The notes below the pieces were generated by a model. That model saw only the letters and a list, made by a program, of their open reading frames with translations. It was not told where the DNA came from and searched no databases. This document shows, piece after piece, positions 1-8,138 of a DNA stretch of 44,214 nt. The stretch lies in the NCBI GenBank assembly GCA_009712185.1, contig WASQ01000065.1, positions 209,380 through 253,593 of the forward strand, read 5' to 3'. A program made the position numbers and the translations under genes. Positions within the stretch are counted from its first letter, which is position 1. Each line of letters opens with the position of its first letter. The DNA comes from Telmatospirillum sp. (lineage in GTDB: Bacteria > Pseudomonadota > Alphaproteobacteria > Rhodospirillales > Magnetospirillaceae).

Positions 1-42
1 CCCGCCCCCGAGGCTCGATAGCTGGTTCGGATAAGCCGCCAT
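1..42 (-). CDS. Start of a late phage gene, cut by the window edge
   Basis: An ATG on the minus strand at 42 follows the previous stop by one base and is preceded by a purine-rich GGGGGGAG at good spacing. The frame stays open to base 1 and begins MAAYPNQLSSLGGG. Only 14 codons are visible, so no function can be given. Its position after tail genes suggests an ejection, internal virion or lysis-region protein, but that is only position-based inference. Confidence 0.5.
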   Translation of the reverse strand, partial: MAAYPNQLSSLGGG

Positions 43-43
43 A

Positions 44-1018
44 TCACATGCTCCCCCCGCATGACGTGCTGCCGCCCTTGCCGCTTGACGAGCTCAGCGT
101 CTGGGCCTGAGGCATGTTCCCCTGCCCCCCGTTCGCCAGTTGCACGGCCCATTCCGGCTGCATGTAGTTCGGGTTGTAAAAATTGTTCTGGTAGTTCCAA
201 TCGAGGCCCTGTTGGGTCACATCCCGATTGGTGGCGCCCATCGCCATGCCGTTGGTCAGATCGGCCGTCTGTCCGGCCTGCGCCTGCTGGCCCAGGGCGC
301 CGAGGGTGCCGGCGGCGCTGATCCGCTGGCCGTTTGCCGTGAGGCCGGCTTGCTGGTTCATGCCCTGAGCCTGCAAACTGCGGTTGAGGTCCGATGTCGC
401 GGTTCCGAGCGCCGTCTTGAAGTTGTCCTGGTTCAGGCCGGCCAGGGTGCTCGCCAGGGTCCGATCAAGGTTGTCCTGTTCGTTCGCCTGATAGACGCCC
501 TGCCCCGATCCGCCGAAAGCCCCCTGCGTTGTCGCGGCCGCCTGAGAGGCGGTTGCGTTCCTGGCGCTGGCTTTCGTGAAATCGTTGATCGTCGCGTCGG
601 TCACGGACTTGGTATAGGGGTTGAGGTAGGGCGTCAGATCGGTTCCCGCGACACTGCCGGCCGTCACCGTCGACGGCTGATACCCGGCGGCCGATGTCGC
701 AGCAACGGTGCCCGCAGTGTTGGCCGGCTGGTAGGACCCCGCCTGATACCCCTGCTCGGCCGCCGTGGTGTAAGGATCGAGCCCCGCGACCTTCTGGCCC
801 GTATAGGGGGTGTAGGGCTTCGCCGCATAGGCATAGACCGGGTTTCCATCGGCATCCGTCCCGGTCTGCGTCTTGGTCAAACTGGCGCCCTGGGCCGCCT
901 GCTGGATCTTCTGCTGGTTGCCATACCAGTCCAGTTCGGCTTGCTTGACCTGCGGGTCAAGCTGGGCCGTTGTCTGCGAGTTCTGGCTTGACCCGCCTCC
1001 ACTGCCGCCACAGCTCAT
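44..1018 (-). CDS. Gln/Ala/Gly-rich phage virion-associated protein
   Basis: Protein of 324 residues, not assigned to a named family. The chosen ATG overlaps the upstream stop (ATGA); a GTG three codons earlier is possible. The chain is rich in Gln, Ala, Gly, Thr and Asn, with many short Gln/Ala helices, and has no membrane segment. It begins MSCGGSGGGSS and ends with TSCGGSM, so similar Cys-Gly-Gly-Ser motifs sit at both termini. It lies at the distal end of the structural operon after the tail hub gene, where podoviruses often encode internal or ejection proteins. That role is inferred from position and composition. Confidence 0.7.
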   Translation of the reverse strand: MSCGGSGGGSSQNSQTTAQLDPQVKQAELDWYGNQQKIQQAAQGASLTKTQTGTDADGNPVYAYAAKPYTPYTGQKVAGLDPYTTAAEQGYQAGSYQPANTAGTVAATSAAGYQPSTVTAGSVAGTDLTPYLNPYTKSVTDATINDFTKASARNATASQAAATTQGAFGGSGQGVYQANEQDNLDRTLASTLAGLNQDNFKTALGTATSDLNRSLQAQGMNQQAGLTANGQRISAAGTLGALGQQAQAGQTADLTNGMAMGATNRDVTQQGLDWNYQNNFYNPNYMQPEWAVQLANGGQGNMPQAQTLSSSSGKGGSTSCGGSM

Positions 1019-1494
1019 GCCCGGCACTCCTTTTCATGTTCGAGGTTCAGCAGGTATTTGGCCCAACCCTCGCCGTGCCAATGGTCGTGGATCTCCGGAC
1101 CGACCGTGCGGGCCCAGTCCGGGCCGCCGACGATCCGGGCGCACATGGTGGCGATGTCTGAATAGGAGGATCGCAGGATAAAGGCCGCGCGCAGGCGGTC
1201 TTCGTCGGAGGAGGCCTCATAGAGGTTGGCGGTCCACCAGTTGTAAATGGCGGTTTCCACGATCGGGTTGAGCAGCGCGAAATTGGCCGCGTAGAAAGGA
1301 TCGCGCGGCAGGGTCACCAGGGCGGTAAAAAAGGCCCGGTTGATGGCTTCCGGATCCACCGGCTTATCCCGGTCGATCAGGTCGTCCCAGGTGTGCAGGA
1401 TGTCGCACATCATTTTGATGAAGACGACCGCGTCCCTGCGGCCCTTGAGGCACCGAAAGGCAACCTCATCGAAATCGACCTGTTTATCGCTCAT
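1015..1494 (-). CDS. Small helical phage protein with a DDxxD-type motif
   Basis: Protein of 159 residues. The start is set by an ATGA overlap with the tail hub gene, and its stop overlaps the next start in the same way. It appears almost wholly alpha-helical. Near residue 36 it has HTWDDLIDRDKP, which recalls the aspartate-rich metal-binding motif of isoprenoid synthases, although the protein is far shorter than those enzymes. Similar proteins occur in other podovirus tail regions as hypotheticals (from memory). Position among tail genes argues for a structural or assembly role; an enzymatic role is only a possibility. Confidence 0.75.
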   Translation of the reverse strand: MSDKQVDFDEVAFRCLKGRRDAVVFIKMMCDILHTWDDLIDRDKPVDPEAINRAFFTALVTLPRDPFYAANFALLNPIVETAIYNWWTANLYEASSDEDRLRAAFILRSSYSDIATMCARIVGGPDWARTVGPEIHDHWHGEGWAKYLLNLEHEKECRA

Positions 1495-3629
1495 AGCGTC
1501 ATTCCTGTGTCTTCGACCTGAAAGCGGATCCTGCCGATGCGCATTTTCGAGGGAGCGCCCTGGCCCTTGAACTCGACGGCCACCTGTCGGGCGGTCATCA
1601 CAAAATCTGTATGCAAGTCGCCGGCAGTGATCGGGAGCGGGCCGACAACCTGGTCGCCGTCCGCCGGCCAATTCCGGCCGTAGAGCGTCACCGTCGCCGC
1701 GCCCTGCAAGGTCTTCCAGTCGCCGATCATGCGGGTGATCGCCATCAGCGTGTCGCCGTTGCCAATCTCCATTGGAGCCGTCTTGAAGCTCCAGGACAGC
1801 GGTCCGCCGTCGGCGTAGGACCCCTTTTCCTGCCAAAACACGGTGCCGTCCGGGCCCACGGCTACCGGCAAGGGGAGCGCACCCGCCGATACCGCCGCCG
1901 TGCGGGCCAACGGTCCGGTCGACCAGATCCCCGACGCCGGGTCATATTCGGCATATCGCGAGCACTCGACGCCGTCTCTCCCGTCGGGGATTTCCCATTT
2001 GATCCGGACGCCCCCGGGGAAGGTCAGCACGGAAGCGAAGATCTTCTCCTGCTGAACCGGCGCGAGATTGGTGAAAATGTCTTCCTGAAACGGGCATTCG
2101 ATCGGTTCGATCACGCCGACGTAACGCAGGAACCGGCCTGTCGGCGTCATCCAGTAGGGGATGCCATCCAAAACGGTGACCGCATTTGGTCCGATCAGGC
2201 CGCAATCGGTCGCCACCATCTTGTAGGCATAAACGAAGGCCGGATCGCCGGTATAGGTCATGGTGAAAAGGGATGTATCCGACCAGATCGCCGACTGGCC
2301 CCGGATCGGACGGCCGGCCACCAGACGGGAGCCGCCGCGCAGGATGGTGTCGCGGGCCTGATTGGTGGCGAGCGGCGCCCAAACGGTATTGCTGGCCTGA
2401 TCGCTGGTGCGGACCGTCATCGACGTCCATTTGCCCGAAGCATCCGTCGTGCCGAGCAGCACCAGGAAGTTTTCCGGCGTCACGAACATGCCCAGGTTGG
2501 CCGTCGGTGCGTTCGGGATCTGGTAGGCGGCAATTTCCGGGGTCAGCGACACATTGCTGATCGATCCGGCGAACGCGCTGTCCGCCGTGAATGCCAAATT
2601 GCCCGCGGCGGCCGCGAGGAAGGTCGTCACATAGTGACCGGCTGCGGAGACCGCGCTCCCGACGCCGGATCCGCCGACACTCGGCTGGAGTGTGCCGGCG
2701 GTATAGGCCGTGACATCAAAGGCGAGCCGGTAAAATCCGCCGGCAGTGACGGTCACCGCTTGGCTGATCGCGGCGGCGTAGGGCGCCCCATGGACGGCCG
2801 TGCCGCCGCTGATTGCCCATCCGGCGCCCTTCGTCCAGCCTGTATCCGCGGAAAACGTGCCGTTCGTTACCAGTTGCGATGACAAAAATGCCGGCTGGAA
2901 TTCGTAAACCGCGCCGCCGCTCGGACTGGCGACCAGCCGGTCACCCCAGTTCCACAATGACCACGTCCTGGCCTTCAGCGACGCCAGCACAGACGGACTG
3001 CTGTAAGCGCCGGATCCATAACCGCCAATGCCATACCCAAGTCCCGCCAGAGAATCAGGAAGCCCGATTGGAAGCTGATAATTTGCGGTGACGCTCCCGC
3101 CGCCTGTCGCTGTCGACAATGCGGGAGCGGGTAGCTGGATCGTGTAGCTGTTGCCATCACTGGAGATTGATGCGACTTGGAAGGGCCCAGATATGGACGC
3201 GCCGCCAACAGCCGCCGGCTGGACAAAAACGCCGGTGTCTCCGATAGCCGCGCCATGGCCCACATGGGTCACCGTGACGGTGCCCGATCCGGCAACGGTG
3301 CCGAATGGGTTGGTCAGCACAGCCACAAGGCGGTAGGGCGTGATGTCGTAGAGGCTATAATCGTAGGCCACATAAAGATGCTTGTGCGTGCCGAGGGCGA
3401 GGACCGCGGTGGGGACATAGTCCTTGTAAGCGAAGATCCCGCGGCAAAGGCCATCCAATGGCTGCGCGAACATCTTTTCCCACCCACTGATGGATTCGAG
3501 CTGGTAATCGCTTGCGCTGTCGGCGCGATACCAACGGACGTTGCTGGTGTCGACGACCCGCCCCTTGGACGCATAGGCGCTGTCATCCTTCGAGACCGAG
3601 GGAATCAGCGAAAAAGGGATGAGAGGCAT
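1491..3629 (-). CDS. Tail hub / packaged-DNA stabilisation-like protein
   Basis: Protein of 712 residues beginning MPLIPFSLIPSVSKDDSAYASKGRVVDTSNVRWY. It is beta-rich throughout, with repeated short strands and a C-terminal segment containing MRIGRIRFQVED. The length, the early statement-like N-terminus and the C-terminal 'RIGRIRF' segment recall tail accessory proteins of P22 gp10 type that plug the portal and hold packaged DNA. It sits between the DUF4376 tail protein and the small DDxxD protein with stop/start overlaps, which fits tail assembly. The family assignment is by analogy; only the beta-rich tail character is directly visible. Confidence 0.7.
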   Translation of the reverse strand: MPLIPFSLIPSVSKDDSAYASKGRVVDTSNVRWYRADSASDYQLESISGWEKMFAQPLDGLCRGIFAYKDYVPTAVLALGTHKHLYVAYDYSLYDITPYRLVAVLTNPFGTVAGSGTVTVTHVGHGAAIGDTGVFVQPAAVGGASISGPFQVASISSDGNSYTIQLPAPALSTATGGGSVTANYQLPIGLPDSLAGLGYGIGGYGSGAYSSPSVLASLKARTWSLWNWGDRLVASPSGGAVYEFQPAFLSSQLVTNGTFSADTGWTKGAGWAISGGTAVHGAPYAAAISQAVTVTAGGFYRLAFDVTAYTAGTLQPSVGGSGVGSAVSAAGHYVTTFLAAAAGNLAFTADSAFAGSISNVSLTPEIAAYQIPNAPTANLGMFVTPENFLVLLGTTDASGKWTSMTVRTSDQASNTVWAPLATNQARDTILRGGSRLVAGRPIRGQSAIWSDTSLFTMTYTGDPAFVYAYKMVATDCGLIGPNAVTVLDGIPYWMTPTGRFLRYVGVIEPIECPFQEDIFTNLAPVQQEKIFASVLTFPGGVRIKWEIPDGRDGVECSRYAEYDPASGIWSTGPLARTAAVSAGALPLPVAVGPDGTVFWQEKGSYADGGPLSWSFKTAPMEIGNGDTLMAITRMIGDWKTLQGAATVTLYGRNWPADGDQVVGPLPITAGDLHTDFVMTARQVAVEFKGQGAPSKMRIGRIRFQVEDTGMTL

Positions 3630-3650
3630 AAAAGCTCCCGGATCGAGCGG

Positions 3651-4310
3651 TTAGGCCGGCCACCCGGCGGTGATATCGATGGCTTTGACGGCGGCCACCG
3701 TCTGCGCGCTGGCGATCTGATTTTTCAGCGTCCAGGCGTAAGCCAGGATCGCCGACCCGCGCTTTTTCGCGGCGGCCATCACCGCCTTGGCCTGCGTTGC
3801 CGACACCGTCACGGTGGCGTTGCTCGCGGTTCGGATGGTAACGGGTGTCGCCCCTTGCTGCGCACTGATCAGGTCCGCGCAGGAGCTCTCCAGCAAGATC
3901 CAGTTGCTGGTGTCGGTCTCGTTCCTGGTTTGCAACACCTGCTGGCCGGCCGGCACCGTCTGGCCGGTGGGCAGGATCGCCGAGGGATTGCCGTATTGGG
4001 AAAAGTCGACCGGGCACCCCTTGGCGACATAGGCAAAATAGAAGGCGGTCACCGCACCAGAGGCCGCGACCTGGGCCGCCGCGACCTGAGCCGCGGTATC
4101 CGGCAGCCGCTGAAGCGCCCCTCCCATCCATTGGTATTGAGAAGGCGAAAAATCGGCCGGAAGAGTGGAGCCGTCGACCTGTTGAAAGGTGAAGCCACAC
4201 GACGGGGAGAACAGAACCCCATCCAGCAAAAAACCCTGTGGAACGGCCTGACAATTGGTCGTCGCGGCGACGATCTGCGGCCCCTGAAGGGCCAACGTAA
4301 ACGAGGTCAT
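3651..4310 (-). CDS. DUF4376-type tail fibre-associated protein
   Basis: Protein of 219 residues; the start overlaps the tail fibre stop (ATGA). The N-terminal half is a beta-rich segment. The C-terminal 110 residues contain a predicted helical repeat and end with the phrase AIDITAGWPA, typical of the DUF4376 domain found at the ends of phage tail fibre or fibre-assembly proteins. It follows the tail fibre gene directly, so it likely forms part of, or helps assemble, the receptor-binding apparatus. Longer in-frame extension upstream lies inside the tail fibre gene and is not used. Confidence 0.75.
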   Translation of the reverse strand: MTSFTLALQGPQIVAATTNCQAVPQGFLLDGVLFSPSCGFTFQQVDGSTLPADFSPSQYQWMGGALQRLPDTAAQVAAAQVAASGAVTAFYFAYVAKGCPVDFSQYGNPSAILPTGQTVPAGQQVLQTRNETDTSNWILLESSCADLISAQQGATPVTIRTASNATVTVSATQAKAVMAAAKKRGSAILAYAWTLKNQIASAQTVAAVKAIDITAGWPA

Positions 4311-6565
4311 GCCACCCCCATTTCGATCACAGTGACTGTATTTGCGGCCGTACCGCCCATGACCAGATAGGGGCCGTACCCGAACCCCCATGTGAAAGGA
4401 CCTTGGGATGAAGACAGGAAGCCCGACGCGACCACTCCGAGGTTCAGCCCCTTGTTCGACAGGATCTGCCAGATCGCCGACGTGTCCGCGAGGAGGGTGG
4501 CCGCCTGTGTGCACCCCAGCACGGTCGGGGCGGCCGATGCCGGCAGGGGGCCGATCGGCGCGGCCACCGGCCCGCCGGAGACCTGCCCGGACCCCGTGAC
4601 GGTCTGCGCTGTGATAAGGCCCGCGGCTGGCAGGCAGGCGACCCCTGTGAAACTGTTGGGCCCCCACGCGGCCGCCTGACCCGGACCGGTCACGGGCGCC
4701 GATATCACGGCCCCGGCGGCGACGACACCTGCGTAAGCGGAGGCGGTTCCGGCGAAAAACAGGAAGCCGGCCCCGGCTTGACCGAATGGTGCCGCAATGA
4801 TGAAGGTCGCGGCGGCGGCATAACTCGATACAGCACACGACGATAGCAGCGCAGAGCCTGACAGGTAATAGATGATGCTATTACCATTTCCGTCCAACCC
4901 GCTCAGCGCAACACAGCCGGTCCCCATTGACACCAGCGCAATCGAGGCGGCCGACAACGCGGCCTTCGTCGATGTGCTGATTACTGTCGGAGCGAGGACG
5001 AGCGAGGCCGGGTTGATCGTCCCTACCAAGGTCCGATAGGTGGTCCCGTCGGTATCGATGAACCCAAGGACTGCCTGTCCGCCCCACGACACCAGAGAAG
5101 CAGGACGGACAGAGTTTTGGCAGATACCATTGGCGCCAGAATACATGGTCTTCGGCTGACCAAAGATAAGCTGTTGCCCGCTGATTGTCGCGGTCACACC
5201 GATAAAGCCACTCCCGGTAAAAGAGACCCAGAGCGCTGTTGACCCGCAAAGCGTCGCCGCGAAGACGTTGCCTCCGACACTCGGCCCCGTCGCTGTCGTC
5301 CCAGGTGACAGGGACCCGTCCGCGTTGATGGCCGTGACGTTGCCATTCACGACCGCTCCCATCGCGACCAGGACTTGCGATGTTCCGGCAATCGGATTGA
5401 TCGACAGGATGGTGTTGCCGTATTGGGCGCTGTTCAGCGCGCCGGTAGTCAGGTTGAGCGATATCAAGGTCGCCCCGACCGAAAACAGTAAACAGCCAGC
5501 CACGACCACGGGCTGGATGCTTGACCCTCCGCCCGTCACCGGGATGGATCCAACCGCCCGGGCGGGAATGCCATTGCCCTCCCAGTGGTAGACCCCGGCC
5601 GCGGTCACGTTGGCGTCCAAGAAAAGGGTGACAGTGCCATCGGGGGGGATGCTGACAATCAGGCCGCCGCCGGCATCGCGGAGCGAGAGAGAAAGTAAGC
5701 CGGAATTGTGGAACGTTCCGAGTTGCCCCAAAGGAGATGAGGTCGCGGGAGGCATGGTCACCGATAGCCCGGCGACGGTCGGCACATAGCTCTGATACCC
5801 GGGCGGCAACGCGGATAGCTGGATGGACGCGGTCAGAGACTGTCCGGTCGCAGCGCCCGGCATGGGGGTCAGCGTGACATAGCTTGGCGGCACGCCTGGG
5901 CCATTGGAGAGCAGTGCCTGTCCGGAGGTTCCGGGCAGGAGCCACGCGGGCGTTTTGGCGACAGTATAGAGGATACCCCCGTCACTGCCGGTCTGTCCGG
6001 GCAGGACGCCCGTATTGGTTCCCCAGGCGGACGCATCGACGTAAGCACGGGTCGCAAGGTCCCCGGGGGCCTGCGGCGAGCTCGCGTTGATCAGCCTCTG
6101 CCCTCCGAGATTGAACGGTGCCGAGGGCCGCCCAGATGCATCAACGGCCGCTATCAATCCGCCAGAGGACCAATTGGACCCATCGCAAATAATCGTTCCG
6201 ACACAGCCGGCCGGAACCGTGGCCGGTGTCCCTGTGCCGGTCGAGAACGTAGCATCCTGCCCGGTGCCATTGCGGATGGTATAGACCTTGGAAACGCCGG
6301 GCGTCGTCACGGTGAACGGAGCTGTCGGCGCCGGCGTGCCGGCCACCAGGAACAGCACGGCGGCGCGCGCCTGATCGGTCGTGTAGTTGGCCGACGCCAG
6401 GGTGAAGGACCCGGTCACCTGGATCGTGGCATAGCCGGCGATGGCCGCGTCGATCATGTCGAGGGCGTTGTTGAGGCCCAGGCCGGCGCCGGCGCCCCAG
6501 GTGTTCAGATGCTCGCCCTGCCCTTGCTTTTCGAGGCGCAGCGAGTTGGTCGGATTGCTCGGCAT
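4307..6565 (-). CDS. Tail fibre / receptor-binding protein
   Basis: Protein of 752 residues. The N-terminus (NSLRLEKQGQGEHLNTWG) is the conserved virion-attachment start of many podovirus tail fibres. The remainder is a long, low-complexity, beta-rich chain full of Gly, Ala, Ser and Thr with many short repeats, typical of trimeric fibre shafts and tips. No intramolecular chaperone motif or polysaccharide lyase active site could be recognised. The host locus further right builds a surface polysaccharide, a plausible type of receptor, but no link is shown by sequence. Confidence 0.85.
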   Translation of the reverse strand: MPSNPTNSLRLEKQGQGEHLNTWGAGAGLGLNNALDMIDAAIAGYATIQVTGSFTLASANYTTDQARAAVLFLVAGTPAPTAPFTVTTPGVSKVYTIRNGTGQDATFSTGTGTPATVPAGCVGTIICDGSNWSSGGLIAAVDASGRPSAPFNLGGQRLINASSPQAPGDLATRAYVDASAWGTNTGVLPGQTGSDGGILYTVAKTPAWLLPGTSGQALLSNGPGVPPSYVTLTPMPGAATGQSLTASIQLSALPPGYQSYVPTVAGLSVTMPPATSSPLGQLGTFHNSGLLSLSLRDAGGGLIVSIPPDGTVTLFLDANVTAAGVYHWEGNGIPARAVGSIPVTGGGSSIQPVVVAGCLLFSVGATLISLNLTTGALNSAQYGNTILSINPIAGTSQVLVAMGAVVNGNVTAINADGSLSPGTTATGPSVGGNVFAATLCGSTALWVSFTGSGFIGVTATISGQQLIFGQPKTMYSGANGICQNSVRPASLVSWGGQAVLGFIDTDGTTYRTLVGTINPASLVLAPTVISTSTKAALSAASIALVSMGTGCVALSGLDGNGNSIIYYLSGSALLSSCAVSSYAAAATFIIAAPFGQAGAGFLFFAGTASAYAGVVAAGAVISAPVTGPGQAAAWGPNSFTGVACLPAAGLITAQTVTGSGQVSGGPVAAPIGPLPASAAPTVLGCTQAATLLADTSAIWQILSNKGLNLGVVASGFLSSSQGPFTWGFGYGPYLVMGGTAANTVTVIEMGVA

Positions 6566-6566
6566 G

Positions 6567-6824
6567 TCAGCTCACAGGGTTGCCGTCGGGGAAGCGCCAG
6601 GCAGTGCCGTCAGAAACGGCCAGCCGCTTGTTCGCGGTGCCGTCCGCAACGAAAATCAGGCACCGCGCATATTTCTGTGGGTCTGGGAGGGCTGTGACCG
6701 TGAAGGACGGCAGCCGCATCGGCCATTTCCCATCGCCGATAGGCCAGCGGCCCGCGGTGGCGTCGAGGTCGGACACCCACGCGTGGAACCAGTCCGGCGC
6801 GGCCACCGGTGCGACGGGGACCAT
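6567..6824 (-). CDS. Small phage tail-region protein
   Basis: Protein of 85 residues. ATG at 6824 is preferred because GGGGG lies six bases upstream; a GTG at 6830 overlapping the adaptor stop is the alternative. The C-terminal half reads YARCLIFVADGT...LAVSDGTAWRF, a pattern seen in small phage proteins located next to tail fibres. It has no membrane segment. Function is unknown; a minor tail component is the simplest guess. Confidence 0.65.
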   Translation of the reverse strand: MVPVAPVAAPDWFHAWVSDLDATAGRWPIGDGKWPMRLPSFTVTALPDPQKYARCLIFVADGTANKRLAVSDGTAWRFPDGNPVS

Positions 6825-6826
6825 GA

Positions 6827-7474
6827 TCACCCCCGGTAAATATTGAAGGACCGGCGGCGCTGCTGAAGCGCGCCATCGACGCGGGCGGTCGACAAGGCTC
6901 TGATGCGCCCCATATTCCGGGACGCTCCATCGACGGCCTGCTTATATTTCGCCTCCCATTTGGCCGTCAGAGCGTCATTGCCGAGGTAAGGCGCGATCTC
7001 ACAGAGGGTGGCATACAGGTAGACGTTCGGGTAATTCGCCATCAGGAAGTTGGTCGGACTGACGTCCGACAACTGCCAGTTCGCGATGATCCGAAAGGCA
7101 AACGGATAGGCGGCATCGCATGGCCGGTCGAAGGCGATGGCGCCCCCGTCGATGGTCCAATAAAGCGGACGACCGGGCGTCGTCACCACCCCCATGATTT
7201 CCGGCAGGATAAAGTCGATGGGCTGGCGCGGAGAATAGGCGGTCAGCCAGAGGCCCCGCGGCTCATTCATCTGGATCGCAGAGATGTCGACGAACCGGCT
7301 GCCCGCGACGCCGGCGAGCGGAATTTCCTGTTCGGAAGCGGACACGCTCAAATCGACGTTGATCCGCACCTGTCCAAGCCGCACGAAGTCGGGAAGCTGG
7401 TCCGCCAGATCCCGGCGATTGAAAAGCAGCTTCGGGACGAACGCCAGCAGATCGGGATAAGACGCAAGCGCCAT
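6827..7474 (-). CDS. Head-tail adaptor protein (SU10-type adaptor family)
   Basis: Protein of 215 residues starting MALASYPDLLAFVPKLL; in-frame codons upstream lie in the previous gene. The pattern of an N-terminal helix, a central beta region with a 'GRPLYWTIDGGAIAFD' segment, then helices with 'SPTNFLMANYPNVYLYATLCEIA' matches adaptor proteins that connect portal and tail in many short-tailed phages. Its place after coat and before tail fibre fits. The role would be to bind the portal ring and receive the tail hub. Confidence 0.8.
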   Translation of the reverse strand: MALASYPDLLAFVPKLLFNRRDLADQLPDFVRLGQVRINVDLSVSASEQEIPLAGVAGSRFVDISAIQMNEPRGLWLTAYSPRQPIDFILPEIMGVVTTPGRPLYWTIDGGAIAFDRPCDAAYPFAFRIIANWQLSDVSPTNFLMANYPNVYLYATLCEIAPYLGNDALTAKWEAKYKQAVDGASRNMGRIRALSTARVDGALQQRRRSFNIYRG

Positions 7475-7481
7475 CGCGTGC

Positions 7482-7751
7482 CTACTGATCGAGCAGGTCG
7501 GGCTGCTGGGCGCCGGCGGCCGGCTCGGTGCCGCCCTGGCCATCGACGGGATCGTCTGCCGGCTCTTCGTCGTCGGGCTGCTGGGGCGCCGGCGTACCGG
7601 AGGCAGCCTCGATCCGCTCTCGATCGGCCGCCCAGTCGTCGAAGCCTTCACGCCGCCGGGCCCGCTCCTCGCGCTGGTCCTCCACCTCGATGTGGTGCCC
7701 GTTGAGGTAAAGGGCCTTGGGATAGTCTTCGAAGTGATAGCAGGGATTCAT
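7482..7751 (-). CDS. Small acidic phage protein
   Basis: Protein of 89 residues beginning MNPCYHFEDYPKALYLNG, with a GGAGG ribosome site upstream. The N-terminal third is mixed; the middle is charged and helical (Glu/Arg-rich); the C-terminal third is Pro/Asp/Glu/Gln-rich and probably disordered. It lies between the coat-region protein and the adaptor. No family recognised; a minor head or assembly protein is possible. Confidence 0.6.
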   Translation of the reverse strand: MNPCYHFEDYPKALYLNGHHIEVEDQREERARRREGFDDWAADRERIEAASGTPAPQQPDDEEPADDPVDGQGGTEPAAGAQQPDLLDQ

Positions 7752-7770
7752 TACGACGCCTCCGGGAAAG

Positions 7771-7792
7771 GGCCCCGACCGAAGCCGGGGCC
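7771..7792 (-). other. GC hairpin in a late intergenic gap
   Basis: GGCCCCG pairs with CGGGGCC around an 8-base loop in the 47-base gap between two late genes. No T-run follows on the transcribed strand, so it is not a standard intrinsic terminator. It may tune downstream expression or cause pausing. Confidence 0.4.
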
Positions 7793-7798
7793 ATCCAG

Positions 7799-8128
7799 TC
7801 AAAGAGCCGGGACGCCGGACGGGAGAAATCCGGGTGTCTCGGGACGGTAAACGACGAAGGTATAGGTCTCGGCCTTCGGGGTGATCGCCGCACCGGTGGT
7901 GTTGGCGAACTTCACGGCAACCACGTTGGCGGCCGACACGCGGACATTGGCAATGCCGATGCCCGCATCGAGCGACGGCTTGTTGACATCGATGATGTCG
8001 CCCGGCTTGACGCCCCTGATCGTGAAGACCTGCTCGGCCGTGGTGTTCGCGCCAACGGCGGCCGGCGTGAGGGGGACGGCCACGGCGAAAATGCCGAGGA
8101 TGTTCCCCCTGGTGACAAGGCTCGACAT
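7799..8128 (-). CDS. Small phage head protein, possible decoration protein
   Basis: Protein of 109 residues starting MSSLVTRGNILGIFAV, with AAGGGGG upstream of the ATG. It consists mostly of beta strands with Val/Thr/Ala-rich segments and has no cysteines. It follows the coat gene by only 10 bases. Size, beta content and position resemble head decoration or minor capsid proteins, but no specific family was recognised, so this role is inference. Confidence 0.65.
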   Translation of the reverse strand: MSSLVTRGNILGIFAVAVPLTPAAVGANTTAEQVFTIRGVKPGDIIDVNKPSLDAGIGIANVRVSAANVVAVKFANTTGAAITPKAETYTFVVYRPETPGFLPSGVPAL

Positions 8129-8138
8129 GCGCGCCCCC

